This document shows positions 16,581 through 25,990 of a stretch of 64,000 nucleotides of DNA, one piece after another. Source of the DNA: Acetobacterium sp. KB-1 (GTDB taxonomy: Bacteria; Bacillota; Clostridia; Eubacteriales; Eubacteriaceae); contig NZ_CP030040.1 of NCBI RefSeq assembly GCF_003260995.1, positions 1,781,620 through 1,845,619 of the forward strand, in the 5' to 3' direction. The translations under genes and the position numbers were made by a program. The notes under the pieces are model-generated. The model was not told the origin of the DNA, searched no databases, and was given only the letters and a program-made list of their open reading frames with translations. Numbering within the stretch: the first letter of the stretch is position 1; each line of letters begins with the position of its first letter.

Positions 16581-19309
16581 TTAATCCTCTTTACCTGAAA
16601 TTTTTTCTGAAACCTTCTCTGTTATCAGCTTTTCAAAGTCATCGACTGATAGGGGTTTATGAAAATAATAGCCTTGAACTTCATCACAACCATTTTCTTT
16701 CATAAACTCAAATTGTTCAATCGTCTCAACCCCTTCAGCAATGACCTTCAAATCCATTTGTTTTGCCAGGTTCAAGATGGCTTTGGCAATCTTTCCATTA
16801 TCATTTGCCGGGTAATCCTTAATAAATTCCCGATCAATTTTCAGACGGTCAAAATTGAAATTTCGCAGGTATTTTAAAGATGAATAACCGGTCCCGAAAT
16901 CATCAATGGCCACTTTAACACCCAGGGCTTTGATTTTCTCCAGTTGACTTCTGGCCCCTTCCATATTTTCAACTAGAATCCCTTCGGTAATTTCAACTTC
17001 CAGCAATTCTGCCGGCATTTCATATTTTTTTAGAAGCGTCTCAATAATTTGCGGAAGATCTGATTTTTTAAATTGAATCGGCGATAAGTTCACCGCCACC
17101 ACATTTTTTTTGTTTGTTCGATCCAGCCACTTTTTGTTTTGTTTAATCGCTTCTTCCAAAACCCAATTGCCGATAGGAATAATTAATTCGGTGCTTTCTG
17201 CCACCGGAATAAACTGATCTGGACTGATTTGCCCGAGATTCCCGTTATGCCATCGCAACAGGGCCTCGCTGGCAAAGATTGCCCTGGTTCCGACTTGCAC
17301 CTGGGGCTGATAGACTAAACTGAGTTCGTTCTTTTCAAGCGCACACCGCAGCTCGGTTTCTAACTTTAAATTGTTAAAATAATTTTCTTTAATCTCTTTT
17401 TCATAAAAAACATAGGTGTTATCACCCGTTTGAAGGGCGTAGTTTTTAGCGATGTTTCCATATTCAATGAGCTTTTCCAGATCAGCACTATCCTCCTGAA
17501 AAACAGCGATGCCAATCGACACGTTTAGGTAAACCTTCTCGTCACCAATGTCGATAGGTTCTTTTAAATAGATCATCATCTTATTCATCAGATGATCCAT
17601 TGCCAATCTATCAACACAATTAACCCGAGAAATGACGAACTCGTCTTTACGGAGAAGTCCCAGGAGATCCCCACTGTTTAAGAATGTCTGAATCCGCCGG
17701 GATGCCTCTCTCATGAAAATGTTCCTGACTTCTTTTCCTAAATTATCACGCAGCCGATTAAAATTTGTAATCTGGATAACAATGATCGCCAGATGATCAA
17801 CCTGCTTAATAAATTCCCGGGTTTTAATCTCAAAAAGCGCCTGAGTTGGCAGTCCGGTATTTTCATCATAATGTTTAATTTATTGATGGCCTCTTGAGTA
17901 ATCTTTATTTCGGTTAAATCTTCAATGACCTCCAGATAATTACTTAAGGTCTCACTTTTGCTGTCCAACATTCTCGAGATGGTCATATATTTGGAATATC
18001 TGGTGCCATCTTTTTTTTCATCGACAATTTCTCCCTGCCAGTTGCCTTCCTCCTTGACCGTTTTCCAGATCTCGCGGTAAACCGCATGTAAATTCTCCTC
18101 TGCTTTGAAATCGATCGGTTTTCTGCCCATGATCTCGTCTTCCGAATAGCCAGTAATGGCTGAAAACGCCTTGTTAATATAGACAACCCGCATCTCGGCA
18201 TCCATAATGATAATCCCTTCTTTGGAATTTTTAAAAATACTGTCGGTGATTTTCTCCCGGGAGCTGGCTTCCTTTTTCTGTATCAGCAACCGGGCAACAA
18301 TCAGGCTGACAATGCCTAAAACAAGAATCAGCAAAGCGGCGATAAGCATCATGTTCCGGTTATTTTCATTTATAAAAACGCCTAAGGTGTCTAGAGGAGC
18401 CGCACCAACTAAGATCCACCGCAGATTTTGATAGCCTTCTAATGGATAAATGGGCGTATAAAAATAGAGATCCTTGCCATCATCGAAATAGCCATTGCCG
18501 TTGTTCAAAATGGCCTGCCAAATTTCCGGATTTTCCTCGCTGAATGTGCCTTCCTCGTGATTGCTGTACATAAACGAAAAGTCTTTGTCGCTGTTCTCAC
18601 TTAACAGATAATAACCTTCATCATTTAATAGCAAAACCTTCATATCCATATTGCTTTGTGAATCATTTTCGATTTGATCCAACATATTTTTAGCCAGATA
18701 GTCTAAAACCAGGATTCCCTGTCGTTCACCTTCATCATTAAAAACCGGTATCGTCAGTCGCATTACCGGTTTCACCGGCATTTCGACTTCTCCCCCCTCT
18801 TTACTCAAATCCATCGGTGAAATATAAATTTCACCGGAATTCAGCTTCATTGCCTCCAAAAAATAGGTCTGATCATCCTTATTTTCCAAGGCGCTGTCCG
18901 CAACCGCTGTGGGGCCATTTTCAGTATCATTCACGCGCACCTTTTCAGCCCCATCAATGCCGACAAACCGGATTGAATCATAGATTTTTTTATTTGTCAT
19001 CATATTGGAAAGCATTCGTTTTAACTCACCTTGATTATTAACATCCGCCGTGTTATTAATATAGTCCTTCATTTCGCCCGAGTGCAGAATAATGTTACCA
19101 TCTGAATTGATATCTTCAAAAATCAAATTGACGTTGACGCTGACAATCTCACCGCTATTTTGTTGTCTGATTTTTATGATGTTCTTTTCATTTTCAATAT
19201 TGATATTAATAAAAAGACCTGCCAAAGCCACCACAATCAGCAATCCTGCTACAAAGATCATTAAAAAATTCTTTAGCATCTGTTTTATGCGCGTATTTTT
19301 AGTCTCCAT
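16581..19309 (-). pseudogene. dCache-PAS-GGDEF-EAL cyclic-di-GMP protein, frameshifted
   Basis: One gene is read in two frames. The upstream frame (19309 to about 17880) encodes an N-terminal transmembrane helix, an extracytoplasmic Cache sensor (~residues 45-310), a second transmembrane helix, and a PAS domain ('DSIFKNSKEGIIIMDAEMRVVYINKAFSAITGYSEDEI' region). Near 17875 homology jumps to another frame, which restores the GGDEF start 'YDENTGLPTQALFEI' and continues to 16581. The GGDEF motif is degenerate (RKDEF). The EAL domain keeps 'ASEALLRWHN', 'DDFGTGYSSLKYL' and 'AEGVETIEQ', so phosphodiesterase activity is possible. A one-base loss in the run around 17875-17882 explains the break; a sequencing error is equally possible. 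Start: third ATG at 19309, AAAGGA 8 nt upstream. Confidence 0.85.
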
Positions 19310-19400
19310 CATCATTGTCCTTTCGATCAAATTTCTTATGACCATTATACTCGACTGACCACAGTGATGCAATTAAATCCATGCCCGAGTAAAAATCAAC

Positions 19401-19433
19401 AAAAAGCCACACATCTTAGATGCATAGCTTTTT
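19401..19433 (-). terminator. Terminator after the APC permease gene
   Basis: Nearly continuous 16-bp stem (left arm 19401-19416, right arm 19418-19433, several G-U pairs) bounded by AAAAAGC and GCTTTTT, with T-runs on both sides. It may work in both directions, serving also the preceding region. Confidence 0.7.
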
Positions 19434-19497
19434 TTGTGCTTTTTACTTGGGTTTTAAATCCTTATTTGACCGATACTTGGCATTTTTGTTGAGAGCA

Positions 19498-20922
19498 TTA
19501 GCCGATACTTGGTTCAATAACCGCTTTCGGTTCGATGACTACTACTGGTGCCTCACTTTTTAGATTAAGTGCATGCACATCCGGGGTGTGAAACAGAGGC
19601 ATTTTTTTGATGATCTTTACCCACACCACCGAATAGGTGACAAGCAGCGCCAGTAAGATAAAGAAGATCTTATAGATCAGCGTTCGGGCTTCCCCCTCAG
19701 CAATGTTCCAGATCATAAAAAGATTACCGGCGATACATAAAAATTGTGGAATTCCAAATAAGGTCAACTTCTTATTTCGACCCGGCATATCCGGATATTT
19801 TTTTCGCAGGACCAACACCGAAATATTCACCAGAATATAAGAGGTTAACCAGAAACAAGATGCCGCCAATAAGATATTGGAAAGACCTGATGATTGGGTA
19901 AACCCTGTTGCCAGCAAAACAAAATTACCGCCAAAAATGAGAATCAGACCGCCAATCGGCACCTTGTTTTTGTTCTTTTTGGCAAATATTTTGGGCATAC
20001 ACTCATCCTGAGCCATCCCGGAGAGAATTTTACCGACGCTGCCAAGTACGGTATTAACCGTGCTGACACCTGCTAAAAGGGTAACAATCCCCATCCAGTA
20101 GACTCCAAATTGTCCCAATAAATTCTCTGCAAAGATCATATGCGGCAATGCCTCGCTTCCCAATTCTGCCAGGGTGACATAATTGGTCATCCCAACACCC
20201 AACATGGCCTGGACAACAAATAGCATCACAATCCCCAGAATCATGGACAGGGGCACATCGCGCTTGGGGTTCTTTAAATCTTTAGCCAGGGGAATCACAA
20301 ATTCGATACCAATAAACAACCAGAATGCCACGGCTGCCAGTGAGACATAGCCACTGAGCCCAACGACCGGAGCTGCGGTCTGTTGGGCTGCCGTTATTAC
20401 CGGTCCAACCCCCAGCTTAAAGAAACTAATAATGCCCATCACGGTCATCGATCCGATTAGCAAAACAACTACGATGCTTTGAACCCTGGCAAAAAGGTTG
20501 ACGCCCTTGTAATTAATAAAGAATAAGATGGACAGGATGGCCACACTAAGAACTGGTGCGGGAATCATTGGTAAAAAGTACGCATTAATGACCATCCCAC
20601 ACATGGCCATCTCCACCGAGGCGGCCAGAATGCTGGTAATCACATAGGCTGACAGATTTGAGATAATCGACGCCACCGGCCCCAGACCAGCCAGGGTATA
20701 TTGTCCCAGTCCACCTTCCACGTTCGGCATAATTGCATAAAGCTCACCAAAGGTAATCGATAGCATGATATTTAAAATCAGCACCACAAACAACGACACA
20801 ATAAATCCGGTTCCGGCCAGGCCCATTCCACGACCCAGGGTCAGCAGACAGCTGGTGGCCACAATGAGTCCCACGCATACCGACACGGCGCTTCCCAATC
20901 CCAGTTTTTTCTTTTTTTCCAT
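19498..20922 (-). CDS. APC-superfamily amino acid permease
   Basis: 474-aa integral membrane protein with about 12 hydrophobic helices and the N-terminal APC pattern 'GLGSAVSVCVGLIVATSCLLTLGRGMGLAGTG' region. 'VAFWLFIGIEFVIPLAKDLKNPKRDVP' is the conserved helix-6/loop-7 motif. AAGGAG 7 nt before the ATG supports the start. Amino acid or amine uptake is predicted, substrate unknown. It is downstream of the AraC gene at the end of the catabolic island but separated by a strong terminator, so it may be independently or conditionally expressed. Confidence 0.85.
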   Translation of the reverse strand: MEKKKKLGLGSAVSVCVGLIVATSCLLTLGRGMGLAGTGFIVSLFVVLILNIMLSITFGELYAIMPNVEGGLGQYTLAGLGPVASIISNLSAYVITSILAASVEMAMCGMVINAYFLPMIPAPVLSVAILSILFFINYKGVNLFARVQSIVVVLLIGSMTVMGIISFFKLGVGPVITAAQQTAAPVVGLSGYVSLAAVAFWLFIGIEFVIPLAKDLKNPKRDVPLSMILGIVMLFVVQAMLGVGMTNYVTLAELGSEALPHMIFAENLLGQFGVYWMGIVTLLAGVSTVNTVLGSVGKILSGMAQDECMPKIFAKKNKNKVPIGGLILIFGGNFVLLATGFTQSSGLSNILLAASCFWLTSYILVNISVLVLRKKYPDMPGRNKKLTLFGIPQFLCIAGNLFMIWNIAEGEARTLIYKIFFILLALLVTYSVVWVKIIKKMPLFHTPDVHALNLKSEAPVVVIEPKAVIEPSIG

Positions 20923-20976
20923 AATCGTCTCCTTATAATTAAATTCTCATCATAAAATTTTTACTTGTGAAGCCAT

Positions 20977-21017
20977 AAAAAAAGATGCCCGGACACCTGC
21001 TAACAGATATCCGAGCA
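20977..21017 (-). terminator. Strong terminator between the AraC and permease genes
   Basis: On the minus strand, GCTCGGATATCTG pairs fully (with G-U pairs) with CAGGTGTCCGGGC around loop TTAG, followed by seven Ts (20977-20983). The G-U pairs form only in minus-strand RNA, fixing the direction. It stops transcription before the permease or acts as an attenuator in its leader. Confidence 0.75.
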
Positions 21018-21167
21018 CCCTTGCTCTTGTTTATTTTTTATTCTATATACGTTTGATTAAAGATTTTGCCGATTGATACATGTAATTGTGCAGGCGATTA
21101 ATAATCGCCCCTACACTTATGTTAATTCGACTTATAATAACAATAATTTCTAAATCATAATTTATCT

Positions 21168-22010
21168 TTAAATCACGATTAATCGCTTGTTATATTCTAT
21201 TTCCTTTAAAGAATGAACATACTTTCCCGGTGTCGTATTGGTGAGTTCATAAAAATCCCGGATCATGTGGGATTGGTCATAGTACCCCAACTCGATGGAA
21301 AGCTGTGCCAGATTGGCATCAAAAATGTTTTTATCAAAATTATTGAGATTGCTCAACAAATGTTGAAACCGGATCAGTTTACAAAAGATCTTCGGCGGCA
21401 AGCCAAATTCCCGGGAAAACACCTTATTAATGGTGCGCACCGAATAACCAGCGGTTTCGGCCAATTCACTGACCTTGATCTGGCCAGCGGTAGCGCTTAT
21501 TTTTTTAAGCAGAAACTGCTTTAAATTTCTGTTTTTATCCTCTGCCTGAGACTGCTGATAGAGGGGGATATACATTTTTAAAAACGCCTGGATCTGATTA
21601 TTAAAATCTCGGCTGGTGGTGATCGTATCAAACAATTCCTTATTTTTAATCACTTCCAGAAAGGGAATTTGATTTTCCACAAAATCGGACATCGCCACAT
21701 GATTAAAGTTAAAGGACAAACCGGGCATAAAACGAATGCCAAAAAAATAGCTGCGTTTATTATTCACGATCCGGGGCTGTAACACCGTTCCGCAAATATT
21801 GGCATAAGGCTGTTTGTCATCGCAGCAAAAGAGCATATCAATGCATCCGTCGGGCACGGCAATAACTTCATTGCCGATGACATCATTATTAAAACTATAA
21901 AAATGAGAAATGCCATAATCCATCACCACCGCCTTGTAATAACGCGAGGTTGCCATCACAAAATAAGGCTGCTTGGGACTGACAATTATTTTATTCTGAT
22001 CACCAATCAT
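21168..22010 (-). CDS. AraC-family transcriptional regulator
   Basis: 280-aa regulator. The N-terminal ~160 residues form a DUF6597-like ligand domain ('VPDGCIDMLFCCDD', 'GIRFMPGLSFNF'). The C-terminal ~100 residues form two AraC helix-turn-helix units ('IKVSELAETAGYSVRTINKVFSREFGLPPKIFCKLIRFQHLL' region, then 'LAQLSIELGYYDQSHMIRDFYELTNTTPGKY'). GGAGGAGG right before the ATG at 22010 rules out the longer in-frame start. Between RidA and the permease, it may regulate the dehydrogenase genes or the permease. Confidence 0.88.
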   Translation of the reverse strand: MIGDQNKIIVSPKQPYFVMATSRYYKAVVMDYGISHFYSFNNDVIGNEVIAVPDGCIDMLFCCDDKQPYANICGTVLQPRIVNNKRSYFFGIRFMPGLSFNFNHVAMSDFVENQIPFLEVIKNKELFDTITTSRDFNNQIQAFLKMYIPLYQQSQAEDKNRNLKQFLLKKISATAGQIKVSELAETAGYSVRTINKVFSREFGLPPKIFCKLIRFQHLLSNLNNFDKNIFDANLAQLSIELGYYDQSHMIRDFYELTNTTPGKYVHSLKEIEYNKRLIVI

Positions 22011-22129
22011 TGGCCTCCTCCGTCCTGTTATTTTTACCACTTTGGCATACATACATTATAACATACGAATATTCTATTATTATAGCCATCCTTTGAGCAT
22101 TTATCGCCGCTTTTAAGCTGAATAAATGA

Positions 22130-22540
22130 TTACTCAGCCACTAAGGTGGCACCAATCACTGCATCGGTTTCAATTTCCACCAATTGAGTAGGACGATTCA
22201 GCATGGTCGTACCCACGATGGTAAATAGTGGTTTAACCGGTTTGAAAATTTCGGAATAAGCTTTGCCAATTTCCGGCGCATATTTCATATCGGTGGTATA
22301 GACTTTTATCCGGATCACATCTTCTTTTTTTGCTCCGGCTCTGACCAATAAATCGACATGCTTTTCCAGCACATATCGCGTTTGCGCATAGGGATCATCT
22401 TCCCCATAAACCGAGCCATCCGGCAAAACCGAGGTGGTACCGCCAATATAGATAAAGGGACTGACCTTGACCATCCGGGAGTATCCAGCTTTTTCTTCCA
22501 GCGGTGCGCCGGACGAATAATTGGTTCGTAATAATTCCAT
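22130..22540 (-). CDS. RidA/YjgF-family imine deaminase
   Basis: 136-aa Rid-family protein; the family hydrolyses reactive enamine/imine intermediates to keto acids and ammonia. 'YSSGAPLEEKAGYSRMVKVSPFIYIGGTTS' matches the family start, and 'NRPTQLVEIETDAVI' carries the conserved Arg and the Glu of the active site. AAGGAG 6 nt before the ATG at 22540 excludes the longer reading. The gene begins 10 nt after the FAD oxidoreductase stop, which fits removal of the imino acid produced by that enzyme. Confidence 0.88.
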   Translation of the reverse strand: MELLRTNYSSGAPLEEKAGYSRMVKVSPFIYIGGTTSVLPDGSVYGEDDPYAQTRYVLEKHVDLLVRAGAKKEDVIRIKVYTTDMKYAPEIGKAYSEIFKPVKPLFTIVGTTMLNRPTQLVEIETDAVIGATLVAE

Positions 22541-22550
22541 TTGTTGCTCC

Positions 22551-23678
22551 TTAAATTTTCGCTTTAAAGCGGTCGTATCGAAACGCACTCAGATCCAGGG
22601 TTGTTGTTTCTGCTGTTGCCAGTTCGGATAAAAGTAACCCTACCGTGGGCGCGATGCCAAAGCCATGGCCGGAAAAGGCGGCGGCAATAATCAGTCCCGG
22701 CACCTCTTCCACCGGGCTGATGACCGGTACCATGTCGGCACAGACATCCATCCAACCCGCCCAGGTTCTAACAATCTTGACATCCTCCAGCATCGGAAAG
22801 TACTTCATAATTCCCCGACAAATACAGGAAGCGGTAATACTGGCAGTCGTGGGTGTGCCATTGTCCCGGTTCACCCCTTCAAACCCCGATGATCCCCCAA
22901 AAACAAAGGAACCGTGGGTGCTCTGGTGCCCGTAAAAATCGGCAGCGGCAGTTCCCAGCATCTGGTAGAACATCGGCGGCTGGGCTTCGGTGACCAATAC
23001 CTCCAGCAAAGCCTGAGTCATGGGGATATCAATTCCTAATTGGGAGGCCAGTTCCCGGCTTTCGTAACCGGCGGCCAGAATAATCGTCGCCCCTTCATAA
23101 ACAGCGTTTTGGGTCACCACCTGCCTGGCCTTACCCCGGATCTTACGGATCTCCTGGACTCCTTCGCCGGTGATAAAGCGAACCCCCAACTGTCGGGCTT
23201 TCCGATAATAAGCCAGGGTTGTCAGCATCGGGTTGGCATGACCATCAGTGGGACACCAACTGGCACCGGTAACCTCTTGCGAAAGATAAGGACAGATCGC
23301 TCGGGCTTCTTCACCGCCAATCATCCGGACCTCCAAGCCGCCAGCGGCAGCGTCTTTGGTCAATCCGCTCAAAATATCAAGGTGCGCTTCAGTTTTACCC
23401 AAACGCAAATTCCCTTGCTGATAATATTCCACGTCCATATCAAGTTCCTCGGACAGAGTCGGCCAGATGTTTTTAATACCATACATGGCCAGCGGCAATT
23501 CCCGTTTGTCCCGGCCGGACTGGCGAACACCGCCGCCATTTCGGGACGATCCGCCATTCCCGATGCTCTCGCTTTTTTCCAGGACAATAACAGAACAGCC
23601 TTTTTTAGCCAGATAATAGGCGGCTGCATTGCCAATGACGCCGCTGCCAATAATAATGATGTCTGCATTGTTTTTCAT
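22551..23678 (-). CDS. FAD-dependent amino-acid oxidoreductase (DAO family, HcnC/SoxB-like)
   Basis: 375-aa D-amino-acid-oxidase-fold protein. FAD motif 'IIIGSGVIGNAAAYYLAKKGCSVIVLEK' is at residues 6-33 and the C-terminus has 'AAAFSGHGFGIAPTVGLLLSELA', the FAD-binding end of sarcosine oxidase beta, HcnC and hydroxyproline dehydrogenase. It is likely the catalytic subunit that oxidises an amino or N-methylamino acid to an imine. The neighbouring BFD-like, NAD/FAD-ferredoxin and [2Fe-2S] proteins complete a heteromeric dehydrogenase like HcnABC. Substrate unknown. Confidence 0.88.
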   Translation of the reverse strand: MKNNADIIIIGSGVIGNAAAYYLAKKGCSVIVLEKSESIGNGGSSRNGGGVRQSGRDKRELPLAMYGIKNIWPTLSEELDMDVEYYQQGNLRLGKTEAHLDILSGLTKDAAAGGLEVRMIGGEEARAICPYLSQEVTGASWCPTDGHANPMLTTLAYYRKARQLGVRFITGEGVQEIRKIRGKARQVVTQNAVYEGATIILAAGYESRELASQLGIDIPMTQALLEVLVTEAQPPMFYQMLGTAAADFYGHQSTHGSFVFGGSSGFEGVNRDNGTPTTASITASCICRGIMKYFPMLEDVKIVRTWAGWMDVCADMVPVISPVEEVPGLIIAAAFSGHGFGIAPTVGLLLSELATAETTTLDLSAFRYDRFKAKI

Positions 23679-23704
23679 GTTATTTCCCTCATCTAATTTC
23701 TCTT

Positions 23705-24022
23705 CTATTTTTCATTTCCTAAAACCTTCATTTCAAGCGGCCGCATCGGTGCCCGGGAAACCGCCGGTTCCAGATCCAGGGGGGATACCCCAAGTTCCCG
23801 GGCTACAATCCCCTTGATCAAGCGGCCGCAGGTTTGCCCCTGACAGAGACCCATACCGGTTCTTAAATAGCGTCTGATTTCTGTTAATGTGAACATCCCA
23901 TCGTGAACCGCTTTTCTGATTTCGCCTTTGGTGATTTCTTCACAGCGGCAGATGATCATGGCGTCATCTGCCGCGGGGAGATAGTCGCCCAGATTTCGTG
24001 ATCGATCCTTGTTATTTTGCAT
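23705..24022 (-). CDS. BFD-like [2Fe-2S] protein
   Basis: 105-aa protein with the C-x-C-x32-C-x4-C pattern of the bacterioferritin-associated-ferredoxin fold: Cys25, Cys27, Cys60, Cys65. In HcnABC-like and hydroxyproline dehydrogenases this domain is usually fused to the end of the NAD-binding subunit; here it is a free protein encoded 3 nt after that gene. GGAGG 8 nt upstream supports the start. Predicted electron transfer between flavins. Confidence 0.88.
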   Translation of the reverse strand: MQNNKDRSRNLGDYLPAADDAMIICRCEEITKGEIRKAVHDGMFTLTEIRRYLRTGMGLCQGQTCGRLIKGIVARELGVSPLDLEPAVSRAPMRPLEMKVLGNEK

Positions 24023-24025
24023 CGT

Positions 24026-25612
24026 CTACACCTCCTGTGCCGCTTTAAAAAAGCGGGCCTTCATGGCCATGCTAAGCGGCACCTTCATGGTTACTAAACT
24101 GGTTTTGTCAAAAGCCGGAAGACTTTTGACTTCCGTAATTTCCGCCCCACAGATTTCTTGGCCACTACGATCCAGGGCCATTCCCTGGCATCCTTTTTCC
24201 GGCAGCGGGTAAAACTCATAGGGGATGGTCACCATTGCTGTGCCCGCTTCTTCGTCCTCTTTGACTAAGAAGATCGACTGTCCGGAACAGGCCGCCACGC
24301 AGAGGCCGCAACCCGAACACTGAGCATCGGCCCTGACTACGGGCAGGGAGGTGATTTTTTCACCGATGCTGATACACTTTTTCGGACAGGCATCCTGACA
24401 GGGGTTACAGGGAATATTTTGGGAACATTCGATAACGGGACGAATCCCTTTTGCTTTTGTGACGCCCGGATAGCTTAAAACTTCTTCGTTGGTGAGATAG
24501 CCTCGTGTCAACAAACTCTGGGAAACCTCATAGCCTTCCTCGGTGTGTTTGACTTCCCGGCCCTTGTTTTCGGGGCTAAACATCCCCGCTCTTAGAGCCA
24601 GCAACGCCTCTTCCAACTCCCGGACCTTATCGGTTAGTTCTTCGCTGTCAATAAAACCTAACCGGGCAGCCGCCGCCACACCGGCGATACGGCCCTCAAT
24701 CATGGCTGAGCTGGCCTCTTCAATTCCGGAAACATCACCCGCCACAAAGATTCCCGCTATCGAAGTTTCGCCATAAGAATTACCCATTGGCACATAACCA
24801 CCCTTGGCGGGATTTTCTTCCATCGCACAACCAGCCATTTTAAGTAACTGGGACATCGGCGATAAACCGACCGCCAGACAGATAGTATCGACCTCAAAAT
24901 CTTTTTGTGATCCCGGGATCACCTGCCATTTTGAATCCACCTCAGCGATGCTCACTCCGGTAACATAGTCATTACCATGGGCCTTGATAATGGTGTGGGA
25001 CAAATAAAAGGGCACCCCGCAGCGGGCCAGCTTGGCAGCATGAACTCCATAGCCGCCAATTCTGGGAGCGGCATCCACCAAGGCCACCACCTCACAGCCA
25101 GCCTGCAGTAATTGATAGCTGACCACCAGCCCGACGTTACCAGTTCCCAGCATCAGCACTTTTTTCCCCGGTCGGATGCGGTGGAGATTCATCATCGTCT
25201 GAGCCGCTCCGGCACCAATAACGCCAGGTAAGGTCCAACCATCAAAGGTGATCATATTTTCGGAGGCACCGGTTGCTACGATAATGGCATCCCCTTTGTA
25301 ATGGATCACCTCATCAGCTTGGGAAACCAGCACTTCCTTATCCAGATAGAGCCCAGCCACTACAGCATTCAGGACCACCTCGACCCCAGCAGTTTGAGCT
25401 TCTTTTAATAAATCTTCGCCAATTTTAAAGCCACGGATTTTAGCCTTATGTTCTTTTGATCCAAAAAACTTATGGATCTGTTTAAATAATTGTCCGCCGG
25501 GTCTGGCATTTTCGTCAAAAACAATGACCCGCAGTCCTCTTTTGGCCGCCTCAATGGCGGCGGATAGCCCGGCCGGACCGGCACCGACGACTATTACATC
25601 ATATCTTTTCAT
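24026..25612 (-). CDS. NAD(P)/FAD oxidoreductase with C-terminal ferredoxin domain (HcnB-like)
   Basis: 528-aa flavoprotein. FAD motif 'VVGAGPAGLSAAIEAAKRG' opens the protein and a second dinucleotide motif 'MLGTGNVGLVVSYQLLQAGC' lies near residue 155. 'IFVAGDVSGIEEASSAMIEGRIAG' is the closing FAD site. After residue ~395 comes a Cys-rich part with 'CNPCQDACPKKC' and 'CSGCGLCVAAC', predicted to hold two [4Fe-4S] clusters. This ferredoxin extension is unusual for HcnB/SoxA-like subunits and suggests electrons leave to ferredoxin or NAD rather than oxygen, as an anaerobe needs. Confidence 0.87.
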   Translation of the reverse strand: MKRYDVIVVGAGPAGLSAAIEAAKRGLRVIVFDENARPGGQLFKQIHKFFGSKEHKAKIRGFKIGEDLLKEAQTAGVEVVLNAVVAGLYLDKEVLVSQADEVIHYKGDAIIVATGASENMITFDGWTLPGVIGAGAAQTMMNLHRIRPGKKVLMLGTGNVGLVVSYQLLQAGCEVVALVDAAPRIGGYGVHAAKLARCGVPFYLSHTIIKAHGNDYVTGVSIAEVDSKWQVIPGSQKDFEVDTICLAVGLSPMSQLLKMAGCAMEENPAKGGYVPMGNSYGETSIAGIFVAGDVSGIEEASSAMIEGRIAGVAAAARLGFIDSEELTDKVRELEEALLALRAGMFSPENKGREVKHTEEGYEVSQSLLTRGYLTNEEVLSYPGVTKAKGIRPVIECSQNIPCNPCQDACPKKCISIGEKITSLPVVRADAQCSGCGLCVAACSGQSIFLVKEDEEAGTAMVTIPYEFYPLPEKGCQGMALDRSGQEICGAEITEVKSLPAFDKTSLVTMKVPLSMAMKARFFKAAQEV

Positions 25613-25654
25613 AACCCACCTATTCCTTTTTCTTGTCCTTAACCCAGGTTGTTT

Positions 25655-25963
25655 TTACTTTTTTGCACCCACCCCGTATTGGGTTAAAACAGTCATTCCT
25701 GCCACCAGCGGGGTGACACAGGTTCGTACATTTGGTTTGCCATCCACAACCATAACACAATCGGTACAGCGTCCAATGGCACAAAAGATGCCTCTTGGGG
25801 TATTTTCTTTGTGCGTGTGGCGTAAAGCCATCACCCCAGCCGCCCGTAGCGCCATGGCAATGGGTTCGGCTTCGTAACCTTCTATCGGTTTTCCATCAAA
25901 GTAAAAGGTGACCAAGCGGCCTTTATTGCTTTCACCCAAAATCGGGTGTTCTGTGATTCTCAT
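25655..25963 (-). CDS. [2Fe-2S] subunit of amino-acid dehydrogenase (HcnA-like)
   Basis: 102-aa plant-type ferredoxin-like protein. Cluster ligands Cys61, Cys66, Cys69 and Cys82 are in 'GIFCAIGRCTDCVMVVDG' and 'VRTCVTP'. This matches HcnA and the N-terminal part of sarcosine oxidase alpha. AAAGGAG 6-7 nt upstream of ATG. Lies 27 nt after the ornithine-cyclodeaminase-family gene and 42 nt before the HcnB-like gene. Confidence 0.88.
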   Translation of the reverse strand: MRITEHPILGESNKGRLVTFYFDGKPIEGYEAEPIAMALRAAGVMALRHTHKENTPRGIFCAIGRCTDCVMVVDGKPNVRTCVTPLVAGMTVLTQYGVGAKK

Positions 25964-25990
25964 TTTGATGCTCCTTTCAGTGATAACGAT

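Noticed and set aside
23040-23696. 218-aa plus-strand ORF
   Set aside because: Lies antisense to the FAD oxidoreductase gene, has no recognisable domain and no ribosome binding site; the minus-strand protein shows clear family motifs.
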